NCBI RefSeq assembly: GCF_000701905.1
Contig: NZ_JNKC01000004.1
Span: 62,001 to 126,000 of the forward strand
From: Proteiniclasticum ruminis DSM 24773
GTDB lineage: Bacteria; Bacillota; Clostridia; Clostridiales; Clostridiaceae
Length of the DNA: 64,000 nt
Direction: 5' to 3'
Positions 26,599 to 36,025 of this stretch are shown here, in pieces. A program made the position numbers and the translations under genes. Positions within the stretch are counted from its first letter, which is position 1. Each line of letters starts with the position of its first letter. A model generated the notes under the pieces. That model was not told the DNA's origin. It did no database searches and saw only the letters and a list, made by a program, of their open reading frames with translations.

Positions 26599-27411
26599 TT
26601 ATGGTCTTCTGGATGCTTCTACACTGATGTTTCCTTCTTCATCCACACCTCTGTAATCCACCAAAGACACGTACCCTGTAGGCATCTTCTTCACCACTTC
26701 CTTGTTGTCCACAAGGACGCCGATGCCTACCAGTTCTGAGTCAAACTCATTTAAAAGATCTGAGATTCCGTGGACTGTCCCCCCAGCTCTCAGGAAGTCG
26801 TCAATGAAAAGACACTTGGAGGAGGACTTTAATGTTCTCTTCGCAAGCCCCATGTTTCCGAGCCTTCCTGTGGTTCCGGACACGTAGTTGATGGTGACAC
26901 TTGTGCCCTCTGTGACTTTGGAGTTCTTTCTTGCGACGATGAGAGGTACGCCTAAATATCTGGCTACCTCATAAGCAAGAGGGATTCCTTTTGTTTCCAC
27001 CGTAATCACATAGTCTGCCTTTACTTTGGCAAACTTGGAGGCCAGGATGATACCTGCTTTGTGCACAATGGTGGGATCCAGCATGATGTCCGTGATGTAA
27101 AGAAAATTACCAGGAACAATCCTTGATTTATCCCTTAGTGTCTCACATATGGACTCTTGAAAGGCCTCTTCCTCTTCTCTACTCATTCTGGCCAGATAAC
27201 GGACTCCACCAGTTGCCCCAGCAATAGTTTCCACTTTGCCCATATCCATGGCTTCCAGAATCTCACGGATGACAAGAATATCCTCACTGATGGTGGATTT
27301 CGCGGCATTGAGCATTTCTGAAAAATAATTGAGACTCATAATTTTATTGGGATTTTCGATTAGAATCTTGGTGATTGCACTGATTCGGCTGTTCCTCGAA
27401 TACTTCTGCAT
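26599..27411 (-). CDS. purR: Pur operon repressor PurR (Gram-positive type)
   Basis: This 270-residue regulator has an N-terminal winged helix (about 1-75: SRNSRISAITKILIENPNKI) and a C-terminal phosphoribosyltransferase-like domain (about 80-270) with the PRPP loop FIDDFLRAGGTVHGI. Known role: binds PurBoxes as a dimer and is released by PRPP, so it regulates purine synthesis and uptake genes. It lies near prs/glmU/spoVG as in relatives but separated by sugar genes. CGAAT/ATTCG motifs in and above its own promoter suggest self-regulation. Confidence 0.95.
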   Translation of the reverse strand: MQKYSRNSRISAITKILIENPNKIMSLNYFSEMLNAAKSTISEDILVIREILEAMDMGKVETIAGATGGVRYLARMSREEEEAFQESICETLRDKSRIVPGNFLYITDIMLDPTIVHKAGIILASKFAKVKADYVITVETKGIPLAYEVARYLGVPLIVARKNSKVTEGTSVTINYVSGTTGRLGNMGLAKRTLKSSSKCLFIDDFLRAGGTVHGISDLLNEFDSELVGIGVLVDNKEVVKKMPTGYVSLVDYRGVDEEGNISVEASRRP

Positions 27412-27445
27412 GAACGGACCTCCTACTAAACTATTCTCATTCTAT

Positions 27446-27474
27446 ATTTTAGCTTAAAATCGAATGTTTTTCAA
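27446..27474 (-). promoter_or_regulatory. Promoter of purR
   Basis: On the minus strand TTGAAA (27469-27474), a 17-base spacer and TAAAAT (27446-27451). The spacer contains ATTCG, half of a PurBox-like site. Confidence 0.6.
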
Positions 27475-27484
27475 CACATCTAAC

Positions 27485-27496
27485 ACGAATATTCGT
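27485..27496. promoter_or_regulatory. Palindrome ACGAATATTCGT upstream of purR, PurBox-like
   Basis: A perfect 12-bp palindrome 11 bases above the purR -35 box. Its CGAAT arms resemble the core of the PurR box (CCGAA). A further CGAAT is at 27461-27465 within the promoter. The match to the Bacillus consensus is partial. Confidence 0.4.
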
Positions 27497-27604
27497 ATCA
27501 ATACCAAGTGTTTTTTTTATATTCCCTACTTCATTCCGATTAAAAAGCACTTTCTGGCTCCTGATTTTTGGTATATGATAGGTAAGGAAGGAAGTGTAGA
27601 AAAA

Positions 27605-28990
27605 ATGTTGTTTGATTTAAAAGAGTATGAGAATAAGAAGGTTCATTTTATCGGAATCGGCGGAGTCAGCATGAGCGGTCTTGCTGCCATCCTTCTGAAC
27701 AATCAGGTAAAGGTCACTGGCTCTGATTTTAAAGAGTCCAAAAATACAGAGAAACTGAAAGAAAGAGGCGCCATCATTTTTAATGGCCATCATAAAGAAA
27801 ATATTACAGACCAGGACATCGTCGTCTATACAGCTGCCATCCGGGAAGACAACGAGGAGCTAAAAGAAGCACGGGCAAAGGGCATCAAGACCTATGACCG
27901 GGCAGAATTCTTAGGTCACCTCATCAAGAACTTCACCAATTCCATAGCTGTCACCGGAACCCATGGAAAGACCTCCACCACCTCCATGCTGTCTGCCATT
28001 TCATTAGCGGATGAAAAAGACCCCACCATTCTTGTGGGGGCAAATCTTCCACTCATTGGTGGAAATTACCGTATTGGAGACAGCGATTTCTTTATTACGG
28101 AGGCCTGCGAATATAAAGCATCCTTCATGCAGTTCCCAGGAAAAGTGGCACTGATCCTCAATGTGGAAGCAGACCATCTGGATTACTACAGAGATCTTCA
28201 GCACATTTTAGATACGTTCAAGGAATATATCACCGTTATGCCAAAAGAAGGTACTGTGGTTGCCAACGCCGATGATCCGAACATGGACTACATTCTTCAG
28301 AATGCTGAAGTGGAAGTCCTTACCTTCGGGATTCATAAAGGCAGACTGAAAGCAGAGAATATAAAGTTTGATGAGATGGGAAGAGCTTCCTTTGATGTGG
28401 TCCATGATGGAAGGCTTCTAATGCCCATCCATCTGAAGGTGCCAGGTGAGTTCAATATCTATAATGCACTAGGTGCCATTGGCGCGTCCCTTTCTTCGGG
28501 AATCTCTATGGAAGGGATCAAAAAAGGACTGGAAGGGTATGAAGGGGTCGATAAAAGATTCCAGCACCTTTATACCAAAAACGGCATCATCGTTCTGGAT
28601 GATTACGCCCATCACCCAGGGGAGATCAAAAATGCCCTGGAGACTGTCCTAAAGATGAAGCACAATAAAATCCACGTGGTGTTCCAGTCTCATACCTACA
28701 CCAGAACAAGAGCACTTTTTCAGGAGTTCTCAGAGTGCTTTGATGACATGGATACGCTTCTCCTTCTGCCGATTTTTGCAGCAAGAGAGCCAGACACTGG
28801 TCTTGTCTCCTCCGAAGAGCTGGGAGATGCCATCCGAGCGAGAAAAACGGTGAAAACCATCAATGTGACAGAGTTTGACGAAGCAGCAAGATACCTGAAA
28901 GATATCGCCCAGCCAGGAGACATCATCCTCACCATGGGTGCGGGAGAGTCCGTGAAAGTGGCAGAGGCTTTAGAACCTCTACTGGACTAG
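27605..28990 (+). CDS. murC: UDP-N-acetylmuramate-L-alanine ligase
   Basis: This 461-residue enzyme adds L-Ala to UDP-MurNAc. The Rossmann domain shows VHFIGIGGVSMSGLA, the ATP loop is VTGTHGKTSTTSML, and the central domain has ADHLDYYRD and DDYAHHPGEIK. The frame opens far upstream (27464), but the first 47 codons are AT-rich and do not resemble MurC, so ATG 27605 is chosen; the AAGGAAG site is rather distant. It stands alone rather than in a dcw cluster, next to purR as in several Clostridia. Confidence 0.95.
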   Translation: MLFDLKEYENKKVHFIGIGGVSMSGLAAILLNNQVKVTGSDFKESKNTEKLKERGAIIFNGHHKENITDQDIVVYTAAIREDNEELKEARAKGIKTYDRAEFLGHLIKNFTNSIAVTGTHGKTSTTSMLSAISLADEKDPTILVGANLPLIGGNYRIGDSDFFITEACEYKASFMQFPGKVALILNVEADHLDYYRDLQHILDTFKEYITVMPKEGTVVANADDPNMDYILQNAEVEVLTFGIHKGRLKAENIKFDEMGRASFDVVHDGRLLMPIHLKVPGEFNIYNALGAIGASLSSGISMEGIKKGLEGYEGVDKRFQHLYTKNGIIVLDDYAHHPGEIKNALETVLKMKHNKIHVVFQSHTYTRTRALFQEFSECFDDMDTLLLLPIFAAREPDTGLVSSEELGDAIRARKTVKTINVTEFDEAARYLKDIAQPGDIILTMGAGESVKVAEALEPLLD

Positions 28991-29009
28991 AAAAGAGTTG
29001 GAGGTGCCT

Positions 29010-29543
29010 ATGATGAAGATTCATTGCCGAAGGCTGGAACTTGAAGAATCCGGACGCATCCGGGAAATCAACGCTTCCCAATATATCAGGCGCGCCTACC
29101 GGGAAGTGGATGGAATTCGGCAGCTGGTGGAAATCAATTATCAGGATCCTGATTTTCCGGAAGGTTTTGAAAATCATTTGAAAAGACTCCAGAAAACCAT
29201 ACAATCCGGTGGATTTGCCTGTGGTGCTTTTCATGAGGATGGTGCTTTGGTTGGATTCATCACAGTGGATCCGGAAGTTTTCGGCTCCACTTCAAGATAT
29301 GTATTATTGGATCAGCTTTTCATTTCTCTCCCCCACCGGGGAAAAGGAATCGGCACCCTGCTCCTTCATCATGCGAAAGAGTCTGCATCCTCCTGGGGCG
29401 CAGAAAAACTCTACATCTGCGCAGGATCTGCCGAGGAAACCATTGCCTTCTATTTTATCCAAGGCGCCGTGGAAGCATCAGAAATCAATCCGGTGCTATA
29501 TGAAAATGATCCCCGGGATTTCCAGCTGGAGCTATTTCTGTAG
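29010..29543 (+). CDS. GNAT-family N-acetyltransferase
   Basis: This 177-residue protein has the GNAT fold: VGFITVDPEVFG strand, then the acetyl-CoA loop QLFISLPHRGKGIGTLLLHHAKESA. GGAGG precedes two consecutive ATG codons (29010 and 29013); the second has better spacing. The substrate is unknown. It is seven codons downstream of murC and probably co-transcribed, with a terminator after it. Confidence 0.85.
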   Translation: MMKIHCRRLELEESGRIREINASQYIRRAYREVDGIRQLVEINYQDPDFPEGFENHLKRLQKTIQSGGFACGAFHEDGALVGFITVDPEVFGSTSRYVLLDQLFISLPHRGKGIGTLLLHHAKESASSWGAEKLYICAGSAEETIAFYFIQGAVEASEINPVLYENDPRDFQLELFL

Positions 29544-29583
29544 AACAGGCCTCTCAGCTCCAAAGCTTTCAACAAAGCTTTTC

Positions 29584-29610
29584 ACCCCTTGTCAGCCAAG
29601 GGGTTTTGTT
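29584..29610 (+). terminator. Terminator after murC-acetyltransferase
   Basis: ACCCCTTG-TCAGC-CAAGGGGT followed by TTTGTT. Confidence 0.8.
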
Positions 29611-29635
29611 ATATACTTAGGAAAGCACAAATGAC

Positions 29636-29865
29636 AAATGTGAAGATGGGAAGAGTACAAAAGGAAACCTCTTGTAGAGAGCCGGGAATGGTGGAAGCCT
29701 GGCAGTAAGGACCTTTTCGAAAAACGACCCGTAGCATCTCTTTGGAAGGAAGAGTACAGAGGGACGGACCTGCCGTTATCGGATAAAGTTGACAGGGCAC
29801 AGCTCTGTAAATTGGGTGGTACCGCGAGATCCTCGTCCCTTTGTGGAGACGATGGTCTTTTTTTA
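29636..29865 (+). promoter_or_regulatory. T-box leader, asparagine specific (AAC specifier)
   Basis: The leader of asnS has stem I with the AGTA motif (29653), distal loop AGAGAGCCGGGAATGGTGGAAGC, and the specifier side reading GAA-A-AAC-G, giving codon AAC at 29723-29725. The conserved T-box TTGGGTGGTACCGCG is at 29812-29826. A terminator hairpin (29827-29858, 11 bp with one mismatch) ends in seven T. Uncharged tRNA-Asn would stabilise the antiterminator and raise asnS expression. Confidence 0.92.
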
Positions 29866-29906
29866 TACACTAAAACAAAACGAAGAAAATAAAGGAGTGA
29901 AGTCCC

Positions 29907-31292
29907 ATGGTAAAAGTAAAAGAACTTTATAGAAACGCACAGGACTATGAAGGTCAGTCAGTCCGCCTCAACGGCTGGATCCGCACCTCCAGAGTGTCCA
30001 AATCTTTTGGTTTTATTGAACTGAATGATGGAGGATTCTTTAAAAACGCGCAGATTGTTTTTGACGAGTCTCTGGAGAACTTTCAGGAAGTAGCCAAATA
30101 TCACATTGCCACCGCCATCACCGTGGAGGGTACAGTGATTTATACCCCTGATGCCAAGCAGCCCTTTGAGATCAAAGCCAGCGAAATTCTTCTGGAGGGA
30201 GCTTCTTCCTCAGATTTTCCGCTGCAGAAAAAACGTCATACCTTTGAATACTTACGAACCATCGCTCACTTAAGACCTCGCGGAAACACCTACTCTGCAG
30301 TATTTAGAGTCAGAAGCCTGGCTGCCTTTGCCATCCATAAATTCTTCCAGGAAAGAGGCTTTGTCTATGTGCATACTCCAATTATCACAGGAAGCGATGC
30401 AGAAGGTGCAGGAGAAATGTTCCATGTATCCACACTGGACCCTAAGAACCCTCCTCTGACCGAAGCAGGAGACGTGGACTACACCGAAGACTTCTTCGGC
30501 AAGATGGCAAACCTTACGGTATCCGGTCAGCTGAACGCTGAAGCTTATGCCATGGCCTTTAAGGATGTTTATACCTTCGGCCCTACCTTCCGTGCAGAAA
30601 ACTCCAACACTGCAAGACATGCTGCAGAGTTCTGGATGATCGAACCTGAGATTGCCTTTGCGGATCTTAAGGACAACATGAAGCTTGCTGAGGATATGCT
30701 GAAATATGTCATCTCCTATGTCATGGAAGAAGCGCCAGAAGAAATGGCTTTCTTCAACCAGTTTGTGGATAAGACCCTCCTGGAGAGACTGAACTTCATT
30801 GTAAACTCAGAATTCAAGAGAGTCACCTACACCGAAGCCGTAGAGCTTCTGGAGAAGTCCGGCAAGAAATTTGAATACCCTGTCAAGTGGGGCAGCGATC
30901 TGCAGACTGAGCACGAAAGATATCTTACAGAAGAGATCTTCAAAATGCCGATCTTTGTTACCGACTACCCTAAGGAGATCAAAGCTTTCTATATGAGACA
31001 GAATGAGGATGGAAAGACCGTTGCAGCCATGGACTGCCTCGTTCCGGGCGTTGGTGAAATCATCGGTGGTTCCCAAAGAGAGGAACGTATGGATGTCCTA
31101 GTAGATCGTATCAAGGAGCTGGGTCTTCATGAGGAAGATTACTGGTGGTACCTGGAGCTTAGAAAATACGGCGGTACGAAGCATGCCGGGTATGGACTGG
31201 GCTTTGAACGCCTCATCATGTACATCACTGGCATGACAAACATCCGAGACGTCATTCCCTTCCCAAGAACCACAGGAAATGCAGAATTCTAA
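29907..31292 (+). CDS. asnS: Asparaginyl-tRNA synthetase
   Basis: This 461-residue class IIb synthetase has an N-terminal OB-fold anticodon-binding domain ([20 protein letters not shown]) and a catalytic core with motif 2 [25 protein letters not shown] and motif 3 [16 protein letters not shown]. It lacks the insertions of archaeal AspRS. The ribosome site AAAGGAG is eight bases before the ATG. It is controlled by an Asn T-box and followed by a terminator, so it is a single-gene unit. Confidence 0.97.
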   Translation: MVKVKELYRNAQDYEGQSVRLNGWIRTSRVSKSFGFIELNDGGFFKNAQIVFDESLENFQEVAKYHIATAITVEGTVIYTPDAKQPFEIKASEILLEGASSSDFPLQKKRHTFEYLRTIAHLRPRGNTYSAVFRVRSLAAFAIHKFFQERGFVYVHTPIITGSDAEGAGEMFHVSTLDPKNPPLTEAGDVDYTEDFFGKMANLTVSGQLNAEAYAMAFKDVYTFGPTFRAENSNTARHAAEFWMIEPEIAFADLKDNMKLAEDMLKYVISYVMEEAPEEMAFFNQFVDKTLLERLNFIVNSEFKRVTYTEAVELLEKSGKKFEYPVKWGSDLQTEHERYLTEEIFKMPIFVTDYPKEIKAFYMRQNEDGKTVAAMDCLVPGVGEIIGGSQREERMDVLVDRIKELGLHEEDYWWYLELRKYGGTKHAGYGLGFERLIMYITGMTNIRDVIPFPRTTGNAEF

Positions 31293-31317
31293 AAAGAGCC
31301 TTCGGGCTCTTTTTTCT
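31291..31317 (+). terminator. Terminator of asnS
   Basis: AAAAAGAGCC-TTCG-GGCTCTTTTTT, a stable tetraloop hairpin overlapping the stop codon. Confidence 0.92.
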
Positions 31318-31418
31318 TTCGTATATTATTTCATTTATAAATTTTCCGTTAAATTGTCTTAATTTTCAATATATTGGTGGTAAAATAGAGATAACAACCA
31401 TAGACAAAGGGGGACTTA

Positions 31419-32294
31419 ATGATGTTTAAAAACCTACTCGTCATCAAAGAACAGCTTCCTTATGACCATCACGTGCTTCAGTTTGCAAAGTCTCTGAAAT
31501 TTCTGGGCGCGGAGGAGATTACCCTTGCCAGCCATCTGCTTCCCCATCCAGAGAAGAGACATGAAAAATATGATCCAGAGGTCGTCTCAAAGGATCTGGA
31601 AGATCTGAAAGAGATGGGCTATACTTTGGAATCCATGGATCTTGAAGGACTTCCTGTAGAAAAAGTTCACGACCTCGTAGAGTATATGGAACCCTATGAC
31701 TCCCTCATCCTTGCTGGCGCAAAAGTATCTTCTATTGGCAAAAGGATTTTCGATTCAGAGTTTGCTTATGAACTCATTCAGATGCCAAGTAAACCCATCC
31801 TTCTGGTCAGAGTGAAAGAAGAAGAAGACGGAAGCTTCAGCTCCATCCCACAGGATGGTCTGAACGAAATGAGCCACGTGCTCTTCCCCACAGATTTCTC
31901 AGAAAACGCCTATCATGCATTCACCTACCTTGAAAAAATGGTGGAGAAAGGCCTGAAGAAAGTTACGCTCATGCACATTCAGGACATCGCAAAAATCAGC
32001 CCTTATCTGGACTATCGGATCATTGAATTCAACCAGATTGACCGTGACCGGCTGGATGCCTTACGAAAACGCTTGGAAGAAAAAGGCGACGTGGAAGTGG
32101 AGGTAGTCCTTGAAATCGGCAGACCTTTTAGAGAAATCAACCGCGCCATTGATGAAAAGCACTTTGATCTCGTTATTTTAGGAAGACAGGGAAAAGGCAT
32201 CATGATGGATCTTTTCATCGGCAGCAACAGCAATAACTTGGCCAGACGCGCCAAGACCTCGGTGCTTCTGATTCCAAGAGCGGAGGAAAAGTAG
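31419..32294 (+). CDS. Tandem-domain universal stress protein (UspA family)
   Basis: This 291-residue cytoplasmic protein has two Usp folds, about 1-135 and 145-291. The second has the nucleotide-binding pattern G-x2-G-x9-G-S (ILGRQGKG…IGSNS) and so probably binds ATP; the first (LILAGAKVSSIGKRIFDSEFAY) lacks it. Two-domain Usp proteins are found beside ion transporters or as general stress factors. GGGGGA precedes a double ATG. A monocistronic unit with its own terminator. Confidence 0.88.
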   Translation: MMFKNLLVIKEQLPYDHHVLQFAKSLKFLGAEEITLASHLLPHPEKRHEKYDPEVVSKDLEDLKEMGYTLESMDLEGLPVEKVHDLVEYMEPYDSLILAGAKVSSIGKRIFDSEFAYELIQMPSKPILLVRVKEEEDGSFSSIPQDGLNEMSHVLFPTDFSENAYHAFTYLEKMVEKGLKKVTLMHIQDIAKISPYLDYRIIEFNQIDRDRLDALRKRLEEKGDVEVEVVLEIGRPFREINRAIDEKHFDLVILGRQGKGIMMDLFIGSNSNNLARRAKTSVLLIPRAEEK

Positions 32295-32315
32295 CAAATA
32301 GCCATATATAAACTC

Positions 32316-32350
32316 AAAGGATCCGGTGAACTCCTCACCGGATCCTTTTA
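32316..32350. terminator. Bidirectional terminator between usp and the M24 peptidase
   Basis: AAAGGATCCGGTGA-ACTCC-TCACCGGATCCTTTT, a perfect 14-bp stem. Confidence 0.92.
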
Positions 32351-32357
32351 CTGTCAT

Positions 32358-33431
32358 TTATTTCAAATATAGTTCTTTGGGATAACTGTTCAGTACTTCG
32401 CAGCCGTCTTCTGTCACTAGGACAAGATCTTCAATCCGGACACCAAACTTCCCTTCCAGATAAATCCCTGGTTCCACAGAGAAAATCATCCCTGGTTCCA
32501 GAAGGCTGTCATTGGCCGAAGAAACATCTCCAGTTTCATGGACTTCAATCCCAATGGAGTGCCCTGTACGGTGGGTAAAATAGGGTCCATATCCTTTTTC
32601 TTCAATGACACTTCGGGCAGCTCTGTCAATATCACTGAATCTTACGCCCGGTTTCACCAAAGAGATGGCTTTCTTATTGGCTTCCAGCACTGTTTCAAAG
32701 ACTTCTTTCTCTTTTTCTCCCGCTTCACCAAAGAAAATGGTTCTGGTCATATCCGAGCAGTAATTGTTTTTTCTGCACCCGATGTCAAGAATCACCGCAT
32801 CCCCATGTTTCAGAAGTCTTCCTCCGTTCTCATGATGCGGATTCGCGCCATTTTTATCAAAAGCGATGATGGGTGTAAAAGAATATCCTTCTGCGCCAAG
32901 ATCAAAATAGATCTTCTTCAGCAGATCTTCCGCTTCCAGCTCCGACATATTCTCTTCCAAAGATTCGATGAGCATATGCATCGCTTCATCATTGAGTCTG
33001 GAGGCTGCTCTCATGAGCTTCTGCTCCTCCTCATCTTTAATGGCTCTGATTTGATCCAGAAGAATGGATGAATTCGTCACATCACTGGTACCCATGGTTT
33101 GCATCAAGCGAATGAGAAAGCCCGATGGCCAGTTCTTATCTACTCCAATGGTTTTCCCCTTCTCCAAATGCTCTGACAAAATAATGATGGCATCAGAGGT
33201 ATCCTTCAGCCACACAAAATCAAGCTCCTCTGATTCCTTTTCCGGAAACAGTTCATTGATGAAAAGACAAGGTTTCCCCGCTTCCTTCACCAGGAGGACC
33301 AGGAGTCTTTCTCCCGCCTCAATCCACTTGCCTGTAAGGTAGAAGATAGACGCTGCGTCCGTCACCAGCACCTGGGACAGCGCATGCTCTTTCATCTTCC
33401 CTCTCAATGCTTCCAATCTGTTCTGATACAT
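32358..33431 (-). CDS. M24-family Xaa-Pro peptidase (PepQ/YpdF type)
   Basis: This 357-residue cytoplasmic metallopeptidase has a creatinase-like N-terminal domain (about 1-125) and the pita-bread catalytic domain with metal ligands in DAVILDIGCRKNNYCSDMTRT, HRTGHSIGIEVHE, SVEPGIYL and VRIEDLVLV. Family members cleave X-Pro bonds from peptides. It lies 37 bases downstream of pepA on the same strand, so the two form a peptide-breakdown unit. A second, longer M24 enzyme is at 45.9 kb. Confidence 0.92.
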   Translation of the reverse strand: MYQNRLEALRGKMKEHALSQVLVTDAASIFYLTGKWIEAGERLLVLLVKEAGKPCLFINELFPEKESEELDFVWLKDTSDAIIILSEHLEKGKTIGVDKNWPSGFLIRLMQTMGTSDVTNSSILLDQIRAIKDEEEQKLMRAASRLNDEAMHMLIESLEENMSELEAEDLLKKIYFDLGAEGYSFTPIIAFDKNGANPHHENGGRLLKHGDAVILDIGCRKNNYCSDMTRTIFFGEAGEKEKEVFETVLEANKKAISLVKPGVRFSDIDRAARSVIEEKGYGPYFTHRTGHSIGIEVHETGDVSSANDSLLEPGMIFSVEPGIYLEGKFGVRIEDLVLVTEDGCEVLNSYPKELYLK

Positions 33432-33467
33432 GAAATCACCTCCAAATATTCTCCATAAAGATCCGCC

Positions 33468-34913
33468 TTAACAGCCGCCTTTATTCTCACCCTTCACATA
33501 GTAGTAAAGAGTCTTCACAGGCATACCTGTTGCTCCCTTAGGCAGATATCCTCTGGCACTTTCAATGTCTGATGTGCCTGCGATGTCCAAATGCACCCAT
33601 GGCTTCCCTTCTACGAACTCTTCGATGAAGGCTGCCGCTGTGCTGGCTCCACCCCATCTTCCACCAGTGTTCTTCAGATCTCCACGGTCTCCCTTGATGA
33701 GATTCTTATACTCTTTGGATAATGGAAGCTGCCAGAGCGGTTCTCCCGCTTCTTTTGCCGCTGTCTTGATTTTATCAAGAAGCTCCTCATTGTTGGTGAA
33801 GGCACCCGTATTGAATGCACCCAGCGCAACCACGCAGGCTCCAGTTAATGTTGCCACATCTACAACCTCAACCACATGTTCATGGGTGATGGCATAGTAT
33901 ACAGCATCCGCCAGGGTCAGTCTGCCCTCTGCATCTGTACTGTGGATCTCAATGGTCTTGCCCAGCATACTGCCCACAACATCTCCAGGCACATAGGCAT
34001 CTCCAGAAATCACATTATCTGTGGCAAGAACCACCGCAGTGACATTCTTCTTCAGCTGGTTCAGTGCAATGGCCTTCATGGCACCAATCACCGCACCGGA
34101 ACCACCCATATCTCCATTCATGGTATACATGGAAGGACCTGGCTTGATGGAGTATCCACCTGTATCAAAGGTGACACCTTTACCCACAAGGCCCAGTGGG
34201 GCTTCATCCTGGCCACCCTTATAGCGCATGATGATTCCTCTGGGTTCATTGGTGGATCCCTTGGCAACGGCCAGAAACGCTTTCATATTAAGAGCCTCGC
34301 AGGCTGCTCTGTCTAAAATCTCCACTTCCACACCCAGTGGTTCTAAAGCTTCTTTTGCTCTTTCGGCCAGTTCCACTGGTGTCAGAGTGATGGCAGGTTC
34401 ATTGATGAGATTCCTTGTGAGGAACACACCCTCCATAAGATGCTCCATTTCCTTTAATCCAGGCAACACCTTTTCTTCTTTTCCTTCCAGCAGTCCAAAG
34501 GAGACTTCCTCCAGATGGAACTCCTGTTTCTTGGAAAGGTATTTGTCAAATCTGTATTCTGCATGGTAAAGTCCTTCTGCAAAAGCCTTTGTAGACTTTT
34601 TATAGCACAGGTTCGCATGCTTCTTCAGTGACACCGTGGCTTTCTGCACTTTCAGCTTGGACAGTTCCTTCGCTCCCTTAAAAGCAGCAAGTCTTAGAAT
34701 TTCTTCCTCTACTTTTGCTTCTTCTCCCAGTCCCAGGAACACCAGAGTTTTATCTTCAGAAAGATTCACATAACTGTAAACTTCTCCTTCTTCTCCCTTG
34801 AAAAGATTCTTTCCTTTCAGCTGTTCTACGATGTCTCCATAGGCAGCTGGAACCAGATCCTTTGAAACTAGAATCAGTTCTGCATCATATTGATTTCCGA
34901 TGGTTATTTTCAT
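33468..34913 (-). CDS. pepA: Leucyl aminopeptidase (M17, PepA type)
   Basis: This 481-residue protein has an N-terminal macro-like domain and a C-terminal catalytic domain with the di-zinc site: GKGVTFDTGGYSIKPG, MNGDMGGSGAV and the signature HSTDAEGRLTLADAV, where the textbook N-T-D-A-E-G-R-L has Ser in the first position. The frame extends to 34931, but AAAGGGG precedes ATG 34913. Members act as hexamers in the cytoplasm. Probably the first gene of a pair with the M24 peptidase. Confidence 0.94.
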   Translation of the reverse strand: MKITIGNQYDAELILVSKDLVPAAYGDIVEQLKGKNLFKGEEGEVYSYVNLSEDKTLVFLGLGEEAKVEEEILRLAAFKGAKELSKLKVQKATVSLKKHANLCYKKSTKAFAEGLYHAEYRFDKYLSKKQEFHLEEVSFGLLEGKEEKVLPGLKEMEHLMEGVFLTRNLINEPAITLTPVELAERAKEALEPLGVEVEILDRAACEALNMKAFLAVAKGSTNEPRGIIMRYKGGQDEAPLGLVGKGVTFDTGGYSIKPGPSMYTMNGDMGGSGAVIGAMKAIALNQLKKNVTAVVLATDNVISGDAYVPGDVVGSMLGKTIEIHSTDAEGRLTLADAVYYAITHEHVVEVVDVATLTGACVVALGAFNTGAFTNNEELLDKIKTAAKEAGEPLWQLPLSKEYKNLIKGDRGDLKNTGGRWGGASTAAAFIEEFVEGKPWVHLDIAGTSDIESARGYLPKGATGMPVKTLYYYVKGENKGGC

Positions 34914-35074
34914 GTATTGTACCCCTTTCAAATTTGATCTCTACTCTCTATTTTACATGAAGCAGATGAGAAAAAGTATCAAAAACTGAAAAACCTGCGT
35001 ATAGAATAAAAATCTCTGTACTTCAAAGTGCTTTTCCTGTGAGGTTTTTTCCCTCTCTGTTCACGGCTTCTTCA

Positions 35075-35103
35075 TTGAATGGGATGGTCCCAGGTGTTAT
35101 ACT
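35075..35103 (+). promoter_or_regulatory. Promoter of the degV-type gene with palindromic spacer
   Basis: TTGAAT (35075-35080), 17-base spacer, TATACT (35098-35103). The spacer begins with the perfect palindrome TGGGA-TGG-TCCCA (35080-35092), a good place for a repressor. Confidence 0.55.
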
Positions 35104-35134
35104 TTAGAAAAAGAACATTCTTTTGGAGGAAACT

Positions 35135-35983
35135 ATGCAAAAAATCGCAATATTTACAGACAGCGCTTGTGACCTGACCGATGCGGAACTGAAAGAATAC
35201 GGCATCCGGTTCCTTCCGCTACAGATCATTTATAAAGACAGTTCCTACCGGGACCGCGTGGAGATCAGCGCAGATGAAGTGTACGGCAATCTGGAAGTAG
35301 AAGTGCCAAAAACCAGTCTGCCCACAGGCACAGACATCGATGCCCTTTTCACGGAGCTCAAGAAGGAAGGATACACTCATGCCATTGGCGTCATGATCTC
35401 CGGTGGACTTTCCGGTACGGCAAATTCCGTAAAACTCGTGGCGGAGGAGCACCCAGAAATAGAAACCTACATTTATGACACCAAAAATCTGTCCATCTCA
35501 GAAGGGATTATGGCACTGAAGGCTGCAAAAATGGTCAGAGACGGTCTCTCCTTCGAGGCGATCAAAGAAGCTCTGCCAGAAGAGAAAAAGAGTGTAGACA
35601 CCTACTACTGCCTGGCCACCTTGGAATATCTCATCAAAGGCGGCCGAATCGGTAAGGTTTCCGGGACCATTGGGCAGATGCTGAACATCAAGCCCATCAT
35701 TTATGTCAACGAGGAAGGAATCTACGTCACCCTGGATAAAGCAAGAGGAACCAAACAGGCTTATATGAAGCTTGTGAGCATTTTAAAAGAAAACCTGGAG
35801 AAGACCAAGTGTAAAGTTTATGTCATGCATGGTGGTGCAAAAAAAGAAGCCCAGGATATGGTGGAAAGAATCAAGGATCTTCCTGGCATTTTGTCCCTGG
35901 AGTTCAGACAGATTTCTCCTGCACTTGGCGTGCATACAGGACGTGGCCTCATCGGTATCGCAGTGGAGCGGATGTTCACTTAG
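35135..35983 (+). CDS. DegV family fatty-acid-binding protein (FakB-like)
   Basis: This 282-residue protein shows the DegV pattern: IAIFTDSACDLTDAEL, KTSLPTGTDIDALF, VMISGGLSGTANSVKL and GRIGKVSGTIGQMLNIKPI. Known FakB proteins bind a fatty acid and present it to the kinase FakA for phosphorylation; FakA is not in this window. Start is ATG 35135 with GGAGG seven bases upstream; the frame opens at a TTG overlapping that site. It is a single-gene unit. Confidence 0.9.
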   Translation: MQKIAIFTDSACDLTDAELKEYGIRFLPLQIIYKDSSYRDRVEISADEVYGNLEVEVPKTSLPTGTDIDALFTELKKEGYTHAIGVMISGGLSGTANSVKLVAEEHPEIETYIYDTKNLSISEGIMALKAAKMVRDGLSFEAIKEALPEEKKSVDTYYCLATLEYLIKGGRIGKVSGTIGQMLNIKPIIYVNEEGIYVTLDKARGTKQAYMKLVSILKENLEKTKCKVYVMHGGAKKEAQDMVERIKDLPGILSLEFRQISPALGVHTGRGLIGIAVERMFT

Positions 35984-35991
35984 GTCACTAC

Positions 35992-36020
35992 TTGACAAAT
36001 AATAACAGTAATACTACAAT
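35992..36020 (+). promoter_or_regulatory. Promoter of the TPP riboswitch-thiT unit
   Basis: Perfect TTGACA at 35992-35997, 17-base spacer and TACAAT at 36015-36020, just before the riboswitch. Confidence 0.85.
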
Positions 36021-36025
36021 AGAGC

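Noticed and set aside
27464-27604. N-terminal extension of murC by 47 codons
   Set aside because: The stretch is AT-rich, contains the purR promoter and has no MurC homology; the start at 27605 gives the usual length.
29592-29870. Minus-strand frame over the asnS leader
   Set aside because: It is antisense to a clear T-box leader and has no ribosome site.
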